A stretch of DNA of 21,177 nucleotides. Origin: a virus. The DNA is taken from positions 1-21,177 of the IMG/VR virus record IMGVR_UViG_3300032235_000150. The stretch is one strand, 5' to 3'. The first letter of the stretch is position 1. Each line of letters opens with the position of its first letter. This document shows, piece by piece, positions 1-8,653 of the stretch. The position numbers and the translations under genes are program-made. Below the pieces are notes generated by a model that did not search any database, had not been told where the DNA came from, and was given only the letters and a program-made list of their open reading frames with translations.

Positions 1-3000
1 AAAAGTGCAAGTTATTCTAGTACTTACACCACCAGTTTGTTCTCTATATAAAGATTCTTGTATCTGTAGATTCTGTACTTTTTGAATAGGAAGTTGTTCA
101 ACTAATACGCTCTTAGTTACAAACGGACTGAATCTACCCAGTGTATTTTTATTTCTAGCTTTAACAGTTGTAACTCCAAGTGGTAGATCTGGTAATCTAA
201 GATCATCTGTTAAAAACGCTTTTTCAAAACTTGAAGATAGCTCTAGTGAGTAAACTCCGTTATTAGCTAAGGAGAATATACCAGGATATACTTCTGTAGA
301 ATATACTAGAGTAAAAGTATTATCTTCAACGGCAGTTACGGTTCCTACTGGATTTTGAGTTATATTAATAAATTCAAAACCAGATAAATCTAATTGAGGA
401 GTTGTATCTAGTGTTATGCCGTATATAGAGTTACTAGTTAGAGCGGCGTTATAACCTGCAGAAGAAACGTCATAAGTAGAGTTTACTACAGTAAAAGTGT
501 TCCCATAGTTAATTTCTAATCTATCACCAATCTCAACAGTAGGAACTGTGTAAATATAAGCTTGTGCTCTATATGTGGTTTCATTAGGACTCTTAGTATA
601 TTGTATGTTAGAAGCTAGAGCAGAGTTTTTATTTAAGTTAACTGTGTACAACCCGCTACTTTTTTCTATGCCATCGACAAAAAATGTAATATCATTCACT
701 GAGCGTACTTTATTAGGTAGCTCAATAGTTGTAAGAGTTGAAGATAAGTTACCTTCTAGTACTTGGTCTAGCTCTGTTCCTTTTAAGTATACCATATTAT
801 TTGCGTAATAGTTCTTAGCTAATACTTGGTTTAAACTAACATAAAAAGGAGGAGTTGGTAGAGCTGAGCTTAATGTAGTAAGTCCAGCAGCTGTATCTTG
901 TATTACCACAGTATCAGTAGATAGATTATATGAGCTAATATCTCTAGTCATAGAAGTTATATCAGGCTGATAACCAACAAAGTTAATTATACCTTGAACA
1001 TTTGCTTTTTCTCTGATAGGTATGTTTATTTGATCAATGCCTTTTAAGTTAGGCACTGTTACTCCGTCATTTACTGCTAAGATATGTTGATTGAAGTTCC
1101 CATCTATGCACAATCTTAAGCCCTCTAAGGTTAAGGTAATAGATCCAGGAGCAGTAACAACTGTATTACATAGGAGCTTTATTTCCCCAGCAGCAGTAGT
1201 AAATCCGTTCTTACCTGATACTATACAACTTAAAGTGTTATTGGCTAAGCTAGTAGAATCAGCTACTCCTAATGTAAGTGGGTTTTGCACATAAACATTA
1301 GCTATCGGTACGATATTATCTGGTTTGGCTACATAGTATTCTGTTTCAAACTTTTGACCGTACCCAAGTAGCTCAGTACGATTGTTTAATACTCCATCGT
1401 ATACTACACTGCCGTCAGCAGTAGAACGTGAAGTTACTGCAAAAGTAAATACAGGAGATGGTGGAGAGCTAAACGGGCTGGTTATATCAACGTAGGCAGT
1501 AGGTTCATAGTTAATAAAAGTATCTGAGTCTATATAAACATTAGATATATATTCTATACCAGATACTATAACCTCAACCTCATTAGGATCGCGCTTAACA
1601 CCAGTAACTTTAAATAGTTTGCCTGATTTATTAGTGTAGTAATTACCAGGATTTTCAAATTCACCAATAGTCCATAGGTCATTGATCTTAGGAGCAATAC
1701 TTTCAGAAAATCCTGTGCTAAGACTTTCAATACGTCTAGTTAGTGGATTAAATCTGCTCACAACTTTCACAGTAGCTAAATCAGTTCCTGTAGACACATT
1801 ATCTGTTGCGCTTAATGCATACTGTGTATTACTCAGTATGTATAAATCCATCTTATCGCTATCTGTTCTGATTATGCGCAGAGCTAATGGATAAGTATTT
1901 GCAGTAAATACAGAATTAGTTAAGCTTGGAACAGTATAGTGCTCTAAAAACACATTAGTGTTTGTACTAGAAGTGATAGCTGAATTAGCACTAATTCTGC
2001 CACCATACCCATATGCAATACCTGTACCGTTTGTAGCAACAGATATAACATCTCCAGGAGCTAGGGTTAGCGCCTCAGTGCTAGTTGTAAAACTAATATT
2101 TCTACGTAAATATCTAGAGGCGGCAATTTGATATTGCCCAAGTCTAATAGCTTGACTTCTTCTGGTTACACCAGTTAGGTCTAAAGAAGCAATATTTTCT
2201 ATTGTTTGAACTTCTCTACCGTCATTAGCTTCAGCTAAGTCTAATCTAACAACTTCACGTTTATAATGGTTTGTAGGTTCTACATAAGTTATATCTACGC
2301 CAGTATATACTTCGCTCTCTCTAATTCCAGAAATTTGAAAAGAACCTTGTTTGATATTTGTTTCGTTAAATAACATAACAGGAAATTCTTCGGGCATATC
2401 TACAGCTAAACTTATTTTACCGCCAGAATAAACTAACATACTGCGGAAAGTAGCTGTAAGTTTATTTAGAATGTCCATTGTTTTTTCTTGGTCAGAAATA
2501 GTAACGTCAGTAATAAAACGACGTTCTACTACTTTAGTGCCTTTAGGAAGGCCTATTTGATTTTCTCTAATAGCTGTATATAAAGTACGTGGTTTATATC
2601 TAAATGACCCGTCAGCAACAGCATTCACTCCTGTGAATCTACCTGTTTCAGAATCACAAGCATCGCAGTATTGTGCTATCTGATAAAAACGATATTTATC
2701 TATATTTTCTTCAGGTATACCTAATCCGTAAGTTTTATTAGTTAGTATATCATAAATTATCCATACTGGATTCTGTGTCCAAGAATATACAAAAGTACCG
2801 TCCCAAGCTCCTGTGTAGATAACTGGGTTTAATTCATATAATATTGTTCCAGTGCCTGGACGCTGTAATCTATAGCCATAAGTAGGATAACTAGACTGAG
2901 TTATTTCTACTTCTCGCCAATCAATATCACCGTTTGCTAAAATAGGCTGATTGTAGTTAGAAGGTACTTTTACTAATAAACCTTTGAGTAGACTTGTAAA

Positions 3001-3813
3001 ATTAGGTACGCCACCTGTATGCTCATCCGTAGCTTTTAAAGCATAGCCTACTAAAGCAGTTCGTGGGTACGCTTGTCTAACATACTTTATCTCATCCCAA
3101 CCTACTAATTTTATAGTATCTCTGAATCTAGGGGTATCTTGGTCATCACTGGTTTTTTCTATAGTAAATTTGTATCCATCTACTGATCTAGAAACTAATG
3201 GTATTTCTACTTTTTCGCTGAACTTATAACCAGTATCTGTCTTTTCAGTTAGAGTTTTGTCTACAATAGAAATTATAGTAGTACCTAATCTGTCATAAAT
3301 AGTAATTCTATAACTGACTGAAGCTGGCGATACGTTACCTCTTGTGTCAGCAGTGTATAGTTCTTCTATTAAGAAATTAAATCTTATAGCATCCCAATCA
3401 TTAGCACTGCTCTCTTGTAATGTTACCTTAGAACTAGGAATACCGTCTAAATTACCTTTTTTTAGCGCAACCTGTGAAGCAAAAATCTGTGGGGTTACAA
3501 TTTCGTCGCCAAAAATTGGTAGCGGATCTTGTGTAGGAGTACCTGTTGAAGTAATAGTCAAAAACTTATCGGTGTTTTCTAAACCGTTAGAATCTAAATT
3601 AATTAAATCATCTATAGCACTATCTTGAATTTGTATATCTTGAGGACCATTAGGATTAATGCGATAAATAGGCCCTTCACCTAGTGCGTTAGTAAGATAT
3701 AGAATATCAGTAGAAAATAGAGAATTTGGGCGTATAACACCACCACCCTTACCACCTTTAGCACCTGTGATAACAGGAACTTGTTGATTATTAAATCTTA
3801 CAAATCTTTTCAT
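1..3813 (-). CDS. J-like tail tip / host-specificity protein (partial, C-terminus beyond window)
   Basis: This frame starts at an ATG (3813) preceded by an AAGG ribosome-binding site and stays open for 1271 codons to the left edge, so the C-terminus is missing. The protein resembles lambda gpJ, the central tail-tip fibre that contacts the host receptor. Visible J landmarks are a Gly-rich start (GAKGGKGGG), NALGEGPIY near residue 45 (the J 'SEGPI' site), TQNPVWIIYDILTNKTYGLG near 340-360, then DKYRFYQIAQYCD, and a run ending LAPGDVISV that matches the J pre-Fn3 core. From about residue 775 there are fibronectin-III-like starts (SPPSPVF; later PIQKVQNLQI close to the edge). Between them lie several hundred beta-rich residues that I do not recognise. 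It follows the I-like gene by 9 nt, the usual lambda order. Identification as J-like is firm; receptor and full length are unknown. Confidence 0.92.
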   Translation of the reverse strand, partial: MKRFVRFNNQQVPVITGAKGGKGGGVIRPNSLFSTDILYLTNALGEGPIYRINPNGPQDIQIQDSAIDDLINLDSNGLENTDKFLTITSTGTPTQDPLPIFGDEIVTPQIFASQVALKKGNLDGIPSSKVTLQESSANDWDAIRFNFLIEELYTADTRGNVSPASVSYRITIYDRLGTTIISIVDKTLTEKTDTGYKFSEKVEIPLVSRSVDGYKFTIEKTSDDQDTPRFRDTIKLVGWDEIKYVRQAYPRTALVGYALKATDEHTGGVPNFTSLLKGLLVKVPSNYNQPILANGDIDWREVEITQSSYPTYGYRLQRPGTGTILYELNPVIYTGAWDGTFVYSWTQNPVWIIYDILTNKTYGLGIPEENIDKYRFYQIAQYCDACDSETGRFTGVNAVADGSFRYKPRTLYTAIRENQIGLPKGTKVVERRFITDVTISDQEKTMDILNKLTATFRSMLVYSGGKISLAVDMPEEFPVMLFNETNIKQGSFQISGIRESEVYTGVDITYVEPTNHYKREVVRLDLAEANDGREVQTIENIASLDLTGVTRRSQAIRLGQYQIAASRYLRRNISFTTSTEALTLAPGDVISVATNGTGIAYGYGGRISANSAITSSTNTNVFLEHYTVPSLTNSVFTANTYPLALRIIRTDSDKMDLYILSNTQYALSATDNVSTGTDLATVKVVSRFNPLTRRIESLSTGFSESIAPKINDLWTIGEFENPGNYYTNKSGKLFKVTGVKRDPNEVEVIVSGIEYISNVYIDSDTFINYEPTAYVDITSPFSSPPSPVFTFAVTSRSTADGSVVYDGVLNNRTELLGYGQKFETEYYVAKPDNIVPIANVYVQNPLTLGVADSTSLANNTLSCIVSGKNGFTTAAGEIKLLCNTVVTAPGSITLTLEGLRLCIDGNFNQHILAVNDGVTVPNLKGIDQINIPIREKANVQGIINFVGYQPDITSMTRDISSYNLSTDTVVIQDTAAGLTTLSSALPTPPFYVSLNQVLAKNYYANNMVYLKGTELDQVLEGNLSSTLTTIELPNKVRSVNDITFFVDGIEKSSGLYTVNLNKNSALASNIQYTKSPNETTYRAQAYIYTVPTVEIGDRLEINYGNTFTVVNSTYDVSSAGYNAALTSNSIYGITLDTTPQLDLSGFEFINITQNPVGTVTAVEDNTFTLVYSTEVYPGIFSLANNGVYSLELSSSFEKAFLTDDLRLPDLPLGVTTVKARNKNTLGRFSPFVTKSVLVEQLPIQKVQNLQIQESLYREQTGGVSTRITCTF

Positions 3814-3822
3814 ATTTCTACC

Positions 3823-5235
3823 TTAATAAATTATAATAACTGCACCAGTAGTGCCAGCAGCTGATGGCGCAGAACCTCCGCACCCAGCTCTATTAACACC
3901 TGAAGAACTCCACGTACCTGTTGCAAGTGTATATTGTTGTTCGCCTATAGTTATCATCTGCTGTCTCTGAGTAACAAAAGCAGAACCTACAAATTTATGA
4001 CGAAGTGCTAGAAGTCTAGTGGACCAGTCTGGTGTAGCAACATTTCCGGTATAAACCACAGAGTTAGGAATTAGGCAGGAGCCACTTCCAGCAACGCCTG
4101 TAACACCATTTTTTGGAAAACTAAATCCACTACCGCTACTAGCATTGGTACCGTTAGAACCACCAGTAGCACGGACGATAGGAGGGTTTATAATACTACC
4201 TCCTCTCCATACTGAAGAAGCACGCAAATTAGGCAATCCGTTTGTACCTACATTTACAGTTAACACTTCTGCAGGAGTAACAGGAATCTGCGCTATTATC
4301 AATCCTCCCGCACCACCTGCGCCACCAGAAAGTGTAGCACCTGTTTGATAATGTGTTGCATTAGCTCCGCCAGTTCCACCTCCTCCAGCAGCAATTACTG
4401 TAATAGAATTGACGCCTGCTGGTACAGTAAAGCTACCTGCAGTAGTAAATATTTGCAATCCGGTAGCTGTTTCTCCATTATACCCAGCTAAGAATAGTGC
4501 ACGTGACATTTCTTGCTCTGCTGCTGAAGTAGATGCTGCTGGCATAACTTCTCCGTAAACGTTTAAGTTTTGAGTTTTACCGTGCCCTACACTTAGTACA
4601 TAACCGCTTATTAACTGTCCTGCAACTCTCATTAAACCATAATTAAGAGGTACTGGAGTACCAGAGGCAGTACTATTAGTCAGAGATCCGAACATGTCGT
4701 TTTGTCTAGTATTTTCTTCGCTTGGTTTGCTAGCAAACATGGAAGATAGCAGTGCTAAGCCGATATTTACTACTAGATTTTGCAGAAAACCACCCATACC
4801 ACCTAGAGTACTAGCAATAGTACCGCCTATACCACCAGAAGCAGCTACCGTTGCACCTACAGGCGCAGCTGCTCCAGCTGCGGCAGCCCCTGCTGCGATT
4901 GGTAAGAATACGAACATAGCAACTGCTAGGGCTGCTAGTATTCCTCCACGTTTACCGCCACCACCTACAACTGCAGGAACTATATATATTACATCACCGT
5001 CACGAGCGTGTTTGAACTTGAGTTCATTAGGGTTGATTATCTTTAAGTTTTTGTCTAGAAACACAAAGCTTTCTTCTATTTTTTGTGCTCGCTGTATACG
5101 TAAGTAGTTTATAAAACGACGATGCATAGCATTAAGATAAAATAGAATATCATGGTAAGTTTTAAAGTCAGCTACATATTCTGTAGCTGAGAAGTACTTA
5201 CTAAATGATGAATGTGGCTTAATTGTTACTAACAA
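3823..5235 (-). CDS. I-like tail assembly protein with C-terminal glycine-rich adhesin-like domain
   Basis: The N-terminal ~100 residues look like lambda gpI (ubiquitin-like start, then a DGDVIYIVPAVVGGGGKRGG motif), followed by a long Ala/Gly hydrophobic stretch (about residues 99-168) typical of this family. After it comes SASGTPVP-type sequence (ASGTPVPLNYGLMRVAGQLI), where family members usually end. Here a glycine-rich extension of about 210 residues follows. It begins FTTAGSFTVPAGVNSITVIA and ends GTTGAVIIIY, the signature of glycine-rich domains on phage tail proteins. The frame opens at TTG 5259, but I prefer TTG 5235: a GAGGAAA ribosome-binding site lies 7-8 nt before it and the resulting MLVTIKPH start fits the family. 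That gives 470 residues and a 17-nt overlap with the JAMM gene. In the family the N-terminal part assists tip assembly with J; the extension's binding role is inferred. Confidence 0.85.
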   Translation of the reverse strand: MLVTIKPHSSFSKYFSATEYVADFKTYHDILFYLNAMHRRFINYLRIQRAQKIEESFVFLDKNLKIINPNELKFKHARDGDVIYIVPAVVGGGGKRGGILAALAVAMFVFLPIAAGAAAAGAAAPVGATVAASGGIGGTIASTLGGMGGFLQNLVVNIGLALLSSMFASKPSEENTRQNDMFGSLTNSTASGTPVPLNYGLMRVAGQLISGYVLSVGHGKTQNLNVYGEVMPAASTSAAEQEMSRALFLAGYNGETATGLQIFTTAGSFTVPAGVNSITVIAAGGGGTGGANATHYQTGATLSGGAGGAGGLIIAQIPVTPAEVLTVNVGTNGLPNLRASSVWRGGSIINPPIVRATGGSNGTNASSGSGFSFPKNGVTGVAGSGSCLIPNSVVYTGNVATPDWSTRLLALRHKFVGSAFVTQRQQMITIGEQQYTLATGTWSSSGVNRAGCGGSAPSAAGTTGAVIIIY

Positions 5236-5593
5236 GGTGAGTTTCCTCGAATTTCTCAAATTTTAGTGCGTCTACGTTACTATCATACCAATAAATATAG
5301 AACTTGTTATTAAATCCTACTAAGAATTTATAATTAGAAAAAGCAGCACTAGCTTTATCTTCAGAACTAGGAAGTGGGTTATCAGAACCTGGATGCGAGT
5401 GAAATATACCCCAAATATTTCCGTCATGTCTAACTAAGTCAGCTGGATCTAAGAAAAAGGTAAATTTAGGTTTGTCGCTTATATTCTTACAAGGTACATA
5501 GTTAAAATCTTTAGTGATAATACCTACACATTCTTTAGGGTACTCACGTAGTGAGTGTTTGTTCATGTCAGATAATAGTTTTACGTAGTCCAT
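5219..5593 (-). CDS. JAMM/Mov34 (MPN) metallopeptidase, K-like tail protein N-terminal half
   Basis: This 124-residue protein carries a complete JAB1/MPN+ metalloprotease signature: Glu21 in KECVGII, then His65-Ser-His67-Pro followed by Ser76-Ser-Glu-Asp79, which would bind zinc. In lambda the equivalent domain is the N-terminal half of gpK, fused to an NlpC/P60 domain. Here it is a stand-alone gene. The start ATG (5593) overlaps the end of the preceding NlpC-like gene by 13 nt and its stop overlaps the I-like gene, so translation is probably coupled. The neighbours place it in the tail tip, where it would process a tail protein or help cell-wall passage. The substrate cannot be read from the sequence. 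Confidence 0.88.
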   Translation of the reverse strand: MDYVKLLSDMNKHSLREYPKECVGIITKDFNYVPCKNISDKPKFTFFLDPADLVRHDGNIWGIFHSHPGSDNPLPSSEDKASAAFSNYKFLVGFNNKFYIYWYDSNVDALKFEKFEETHLVSNN

Positions 5594-6003
5594 CTATATA
5601 ATCCAGTAGTATATTGTTGATAATAGCTGCCATACGGGCTTATCCAGCTAGGTCTGTCAATCATGTTATGTATCATTTTATTATTTTCTAAGTACATAGC
5701 ACAATGGTTTGATATATTAGTAGAGCCTATGCTCATCAATATAAAATCAAACTTTTTTGGTTCGGATACTCGCTTCCAGTTATTGTCTGCTAGTGCAGAG
5801 TTCTCAAAAATAGAATCGCTTGTTTTATTGTACCAATCATCGTCTACTATATTACAACGATCAAAAGAGAAATAAGGTATATTTATACCCGTTTCTTCAT
5901 TATAAATATAGCGGCACAGATTAAAGCAATCCATGCCGCTTTTAGGATCATTACCTAAATGTTTATAAGGAATGTTTAAATACTTATCATACCATTTTGT
6001 CAT
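5581..6003 (-). CDS. NlpC/P60-like cysteine peptidase, second copy (tail tip)
   Basis: This 140-residue protein has the layout of phage-tail NlpC/P60 peptidoglycan hydrolases: catalytic Cys26 in SGMDCFNLCRYIY, a His100 in SNHCAMYL at the position of the family's catalytic histidine, and a third polar residue, His112, in NKMIH. The family cleaves peptide crosslinks in cell-wall peptidoglycan, and on a tail tip it would open the wall for DNA entry. It starts with an ATG (6003) inside the end of another NlpC-like gene (17-nt overlap) and overlaps the JAMM gene downstream. The Phe after Cys26 departs from the usual DCS, but the upstream neighbour differs in the same place, so this may be a feature of the subfamily. 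Family assignment is confident; enzymatic activity is inferred. Confidence 0.82.
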   Translation of the reverse strand: MTKWYDKYLNIPYKHLGNDPKSGMDCFNLCRYIYNEETGINIPYFSFDRCNIVDDDWYNKTSDSIFENSALADNNWKRVSEPKKFDFILMSIGSTNISNHCAMYLENNKMIHNMIDRPSWISPYGSYYQQYTTGLYRWTT

Positions 6004-6376
6004 GACGATATATCGCGTGTAAATGTTCCATCCAATAATCGGATAAAGTATCTACTCGAGAAGTATTCCCCTCTTCTACGTGCAGCATTTTATTCGGTTT
6101 AATATATAACCCGAAATGAATCAATAAGTTAGACTTCTTTGACTTAAAACTAATTAAATCATAATTTTTAGCGTCCGTCAATGAAACTTTTTTACCATAT
6201 TTAGATGCCCACTCATCTAAAAATTCTACAGTATATTTTTTCATCCATAACCTAGAATGAGGGTAAGCTGGTAAATTAAAACTGCAATTTAATTCATTTT
6301 CATAAAACTGTTGTACCAAAGTAACACAATCGTAACTTCCGTAACAGTGTTTAATTCCCAAATAGTTAGTAATCAT
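5987..6376 (-). CDS. NlpC/P60-like cysteine peptidase, first copy (tail tip)
   Basis: This 129-residue protein has catalytic Cys17 in YGSYDCVTLVQQFY, His87 in LLIHFGLYI and His99 in KMLHVEEGN, matching the Cys-His-polar triad order of NlpC/P60 domains. Its length equals a bare catalytic domain without a targeting domain. The start ATG overlaps the stop of the L-like gene in an ATGA arrangement (4 nt), which implies reinitiation by the same ribosomes. It is followed at once by a second, divergent NlpC-like gene. In lambda a single K protein combines the peptidase domains, so this locus has separated and duplicated them. The role, local peptidoglycan cleavage or tip assembly, is inferred from family and position. 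Confidence 0.84.
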   Translation of the reverse strand: MITNYLGIKHCYGSYDCVTLVQQFYENELNCSFNLPAYPHSRLWMKKYTVEFLDEWASKYGKKVSLTDAKNYDLISFKSKKSNLLIHFGLYIKPNKMLHVEEGNTSRVDTLSDYWMEHLHAIYRHDKMV

Positions 6377-8640
6377 GCTCGTGGTATTGTTCTGCCTACA
6401 CCAGGGAATCCGCCAAAATGTATACTGTTATTACGTACTGTACAAGCAGCTAATGATTTAGCACAAACATCTGAGCCGCTCTTATTAGCTAATGCAGAAG
6501 GAGAATAGCTAATAAGATCTGCTATACTTGGCTGACTACCATTAACTATATCAACTCTAGGATCATAGAATTGTTGGTTAGTTGAAGTATCACTAGAATA
6601 GTATAAATAACTTCTATGAAGAGCTTGTGTATTCAGAGTCTGCCACACAAAATCAGTCATAGTGGCTACCTTTGTACCGTTAGTTCTATAAATACCAGTA
6701 TCTACATACGCAGCTCCAGTACCGCTACCTGCAGGCCATACATGTCCTACTAATAACATCCATTCACTTGCTGCATAAGGCCAAGTAGCTGCATAAAAAT
6801 AAGGATTTGTATTAGTAGCGCCAGTACCTCTAATAAGTACTCCTATATTGCTTCCAACTGAGTTATAACCGTTTAGTCCTAAATATGTAGAACCATTACC
6901 AATCGTTTTTCGACGAATCCAAACTGAGAATCTGTATAGGCTAGAATTAGTTATTGGGAATAAAGAACCATTCCATCCGCCATCAGGAGCAGTACCATCG
7001 CCATCGCTAGCCCCAGCGTCTTGATTACTAACATCCCATACAGTCTGTAATTCTCCGTATGGTGTAGAATCTACAATACGAGAGTTTCCGTCCCCGTTTT
7101 GTGTATATCCTGTAGCAGAGCCAGCAGTACCAGCAATCCAAGAACTCATATTAATGATTGATGGGGATTTAATACTAGCTACTTGGTTGTCTAACCCAAT
7201 AGGATTAGTGTTTGAAGTTAGATTAGTTCCAGGAATAGCTAGGTTACCAGGTCCGGGATACTGACATTCTGGTCCTTTATACACCCATTGACAAGTGTTT
7301 TTATAAAACTTGCGTTTAGGAACAATAACCTTAAAGTACTGTAACCAAGATACTAGTGCAAAAGACGCTACATGATCAGACAGACTCTCTAACTGATCAA
7401 TTTTAAATCTATCTTCTATGTAACTTTCAGCATCTGCATCTTCATTTACGATATACAGAGCATCTCCTACAGCTGTACTAGAATTGATCTCATTGCTGAG
7501 ATAAATAATGTGGTCGTCGCTTATATGCTGAATTGTAGCTTGCTCTGATCCTTTAATAGACTTTACATTATCGCCTAAACGGTATGGTAAGGAGTTCTTA
7601 ACTGATATAGCATTAGCAGTTATAGCAGTAATTAAACTATACTCTGGCCAGAAGTCTAAAAAGTTAGCAAAAGTAGTTTTAATATTAACGATTCCGCCCA
7701 ATAGATCACGAGAATCTTCTTTATAAGCTTCCCAAGTACCGCTAACAGCTTTTGTTTGTTCATAAGTAAAACTAGCGTTATTCATACCATATAGATTTAC
7801 TATATCACCACTGTAAGCTAAACCGTTTGCACGAGCGCGTGTTAACGTGTCAAGACATTCTTGACTAATAGTAGCTGCTTGTGGAAGAGTTAAACTAACT
7901 GTACGAGGGTCTAAACCATGTACAAGTTCACCATTTACATGCGCTACTACTGAGTTAGTAGTATTATTACCAGATAAAAATGGGTCTTCTACTAAACGAG
8001 AAATCATGTTATCTACGTTGAATAGTGTAAGAGTAAGTTCATTTACTCTACCGTCAGAAGCTTGCTCTATACCGCTAATTGATACTGGGTACGGAGAGTA
8101 CGTAGTACCGCCGTAACTAACATTATAACTAATATCGTCGGCTAAATCGCCAACTATTTCTGCAAAACGTATTGGAAAATAAGGTGACCAAGCTCGCCCT
8201 TCTCCGGTTTCACCAGGATTTCCTGCCTCATTAGGTGGATACCATTCTCCAGGGTAGTACACAGAGTACAACCGCACAATTGGATTTTGTGTAAAAGCAT
8301 TCTTTTCGGCTATAAAAGTACTAGGCTGTATGTTAATTATATTAGTAACAGCAGTAACAACGTTACCACTCATAACATTTGCTTGGAACGGTAAATATGT
8401 GGAATCATTAATAGCACCATTAGCAGTACCGCTAATAGTTATAACTTTAGAGTATATATTTTCCGACCCTGTAAACTCACTAATAGCATTAGAAAGTTTA
8501 ACTTTAAGTAAATTGTTAGCTCTATCTATTCCTGCAATTATTCCAACGGCTGCAGAAGTATTACCAATAACTACATTACCTGTTTGAAATGGTAATGCGT
8601 TAGCTACGGTTAATACAACATCATATGTACGAGAAGTCAC
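6373..8640 (-). CDS. L-like minor tail protein with inserted domains and a split Cys4 (Fe-S) motif
   Basis: The protein (755 residues) starts at a GTG with AAAGGA six nt upstream. The L core is visible as SISGIEQASDGRVNELTLTL (residues 187-206) and DQLESLSDHVASFALVSWLQ (415-434), followed by Cys450-x8-Cys459 in CQWVYKGPECQYPG. The second cysteine pair, Cys726-x6-Cys733 in CAKSLAAC, and FGGFPG come only near the C-terminus. In lambda gpL these four cysteines bind an iron-sulfur cluster and sit close together. Here about 255 residues separate the pairs, rich in Trp, Tyr, Gly and Asn with short beta-strand runs (YRFSVWIRRK; YAASEWMLLVGHVW), which looks like a jelly-roll binding domain. Two related beta modules appear near residues 12-64 and 339-397. 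It sits between the M-like and NlpC genes, the lambda M-L-K order. Confidence 0.87.
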   Translation of the reverse strand: MTSRTYDVVLTVANALPFQTGNVVIGNTSAAVGIIAGIDRANNLLKVKLSNAISEFTGSENIYSKVITISGTANGAINDSTYLPFQANVMSGNVVTAVTNIINIQPSTFIAEKNAFTQNPIVRLYSVYYPGEWYPPNEAGNPGETGEGRAWSPYFPIRFAEIVGDLADDISYNVSYGGTTYSPYPVSISGIEQASDGRVNELTLTLFNVDNMISRLVEDPFLSGNNTTNSVVAHVNGELVHGLDPRTVSLTLPQAATISQECLDTLTRARANGLAYSGDIVNLYGMNNASFTYEQTKAVSGTWEAYKEDSRDLLGGIVNIKTTFANFLDFWPEYSLITAITANAISVKNSLPYRLGDNVKSIKGSEQATIQHISDDHIIYLSNEINSSTAVGDALYIVNEDADAESYIEDRFKIDQLESLSDHVASFALVSWLQYFKVIVPKRKFYKNTCQWVYKGPECQYPGPGNLAIPGTNLTSNTNPIGLDNQVASIKSPSIINMSSWIAGTAGSATGYTQNGDGNSRIVDSTPYGELQTVWDVSNQDAGASDGDGTAPDGGWNGSLFPITNSSLYRFSVWIRRKTIGNGSTYLGLNGYNSVGSNIGVLIRGTGATNTNPYFYAATWPYAASEWMLLVGHVWPAGSGTGAAYVDTGIYRTNGTKVATMTDFVWQTLNTQALHRSYLYYSSDTSTNQQFYDPRVDIVNGSQPSIADLISYSPSALANKSGSDVCAKSLAACTVRNNSIHFGGFPGVGRTIPRA

Positions 8641-8653
8641 TTGTTATCCTTTA

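Noticed and set aside
4694-5107. Plus-strand ORF of 137 codons
   Set aside because: It lies antisense to the Ala/Gly-rich part of the I-like gene, is Pro/Ala low-complexity, and has no ribosome-binding site. It is a shadow of the real gene.
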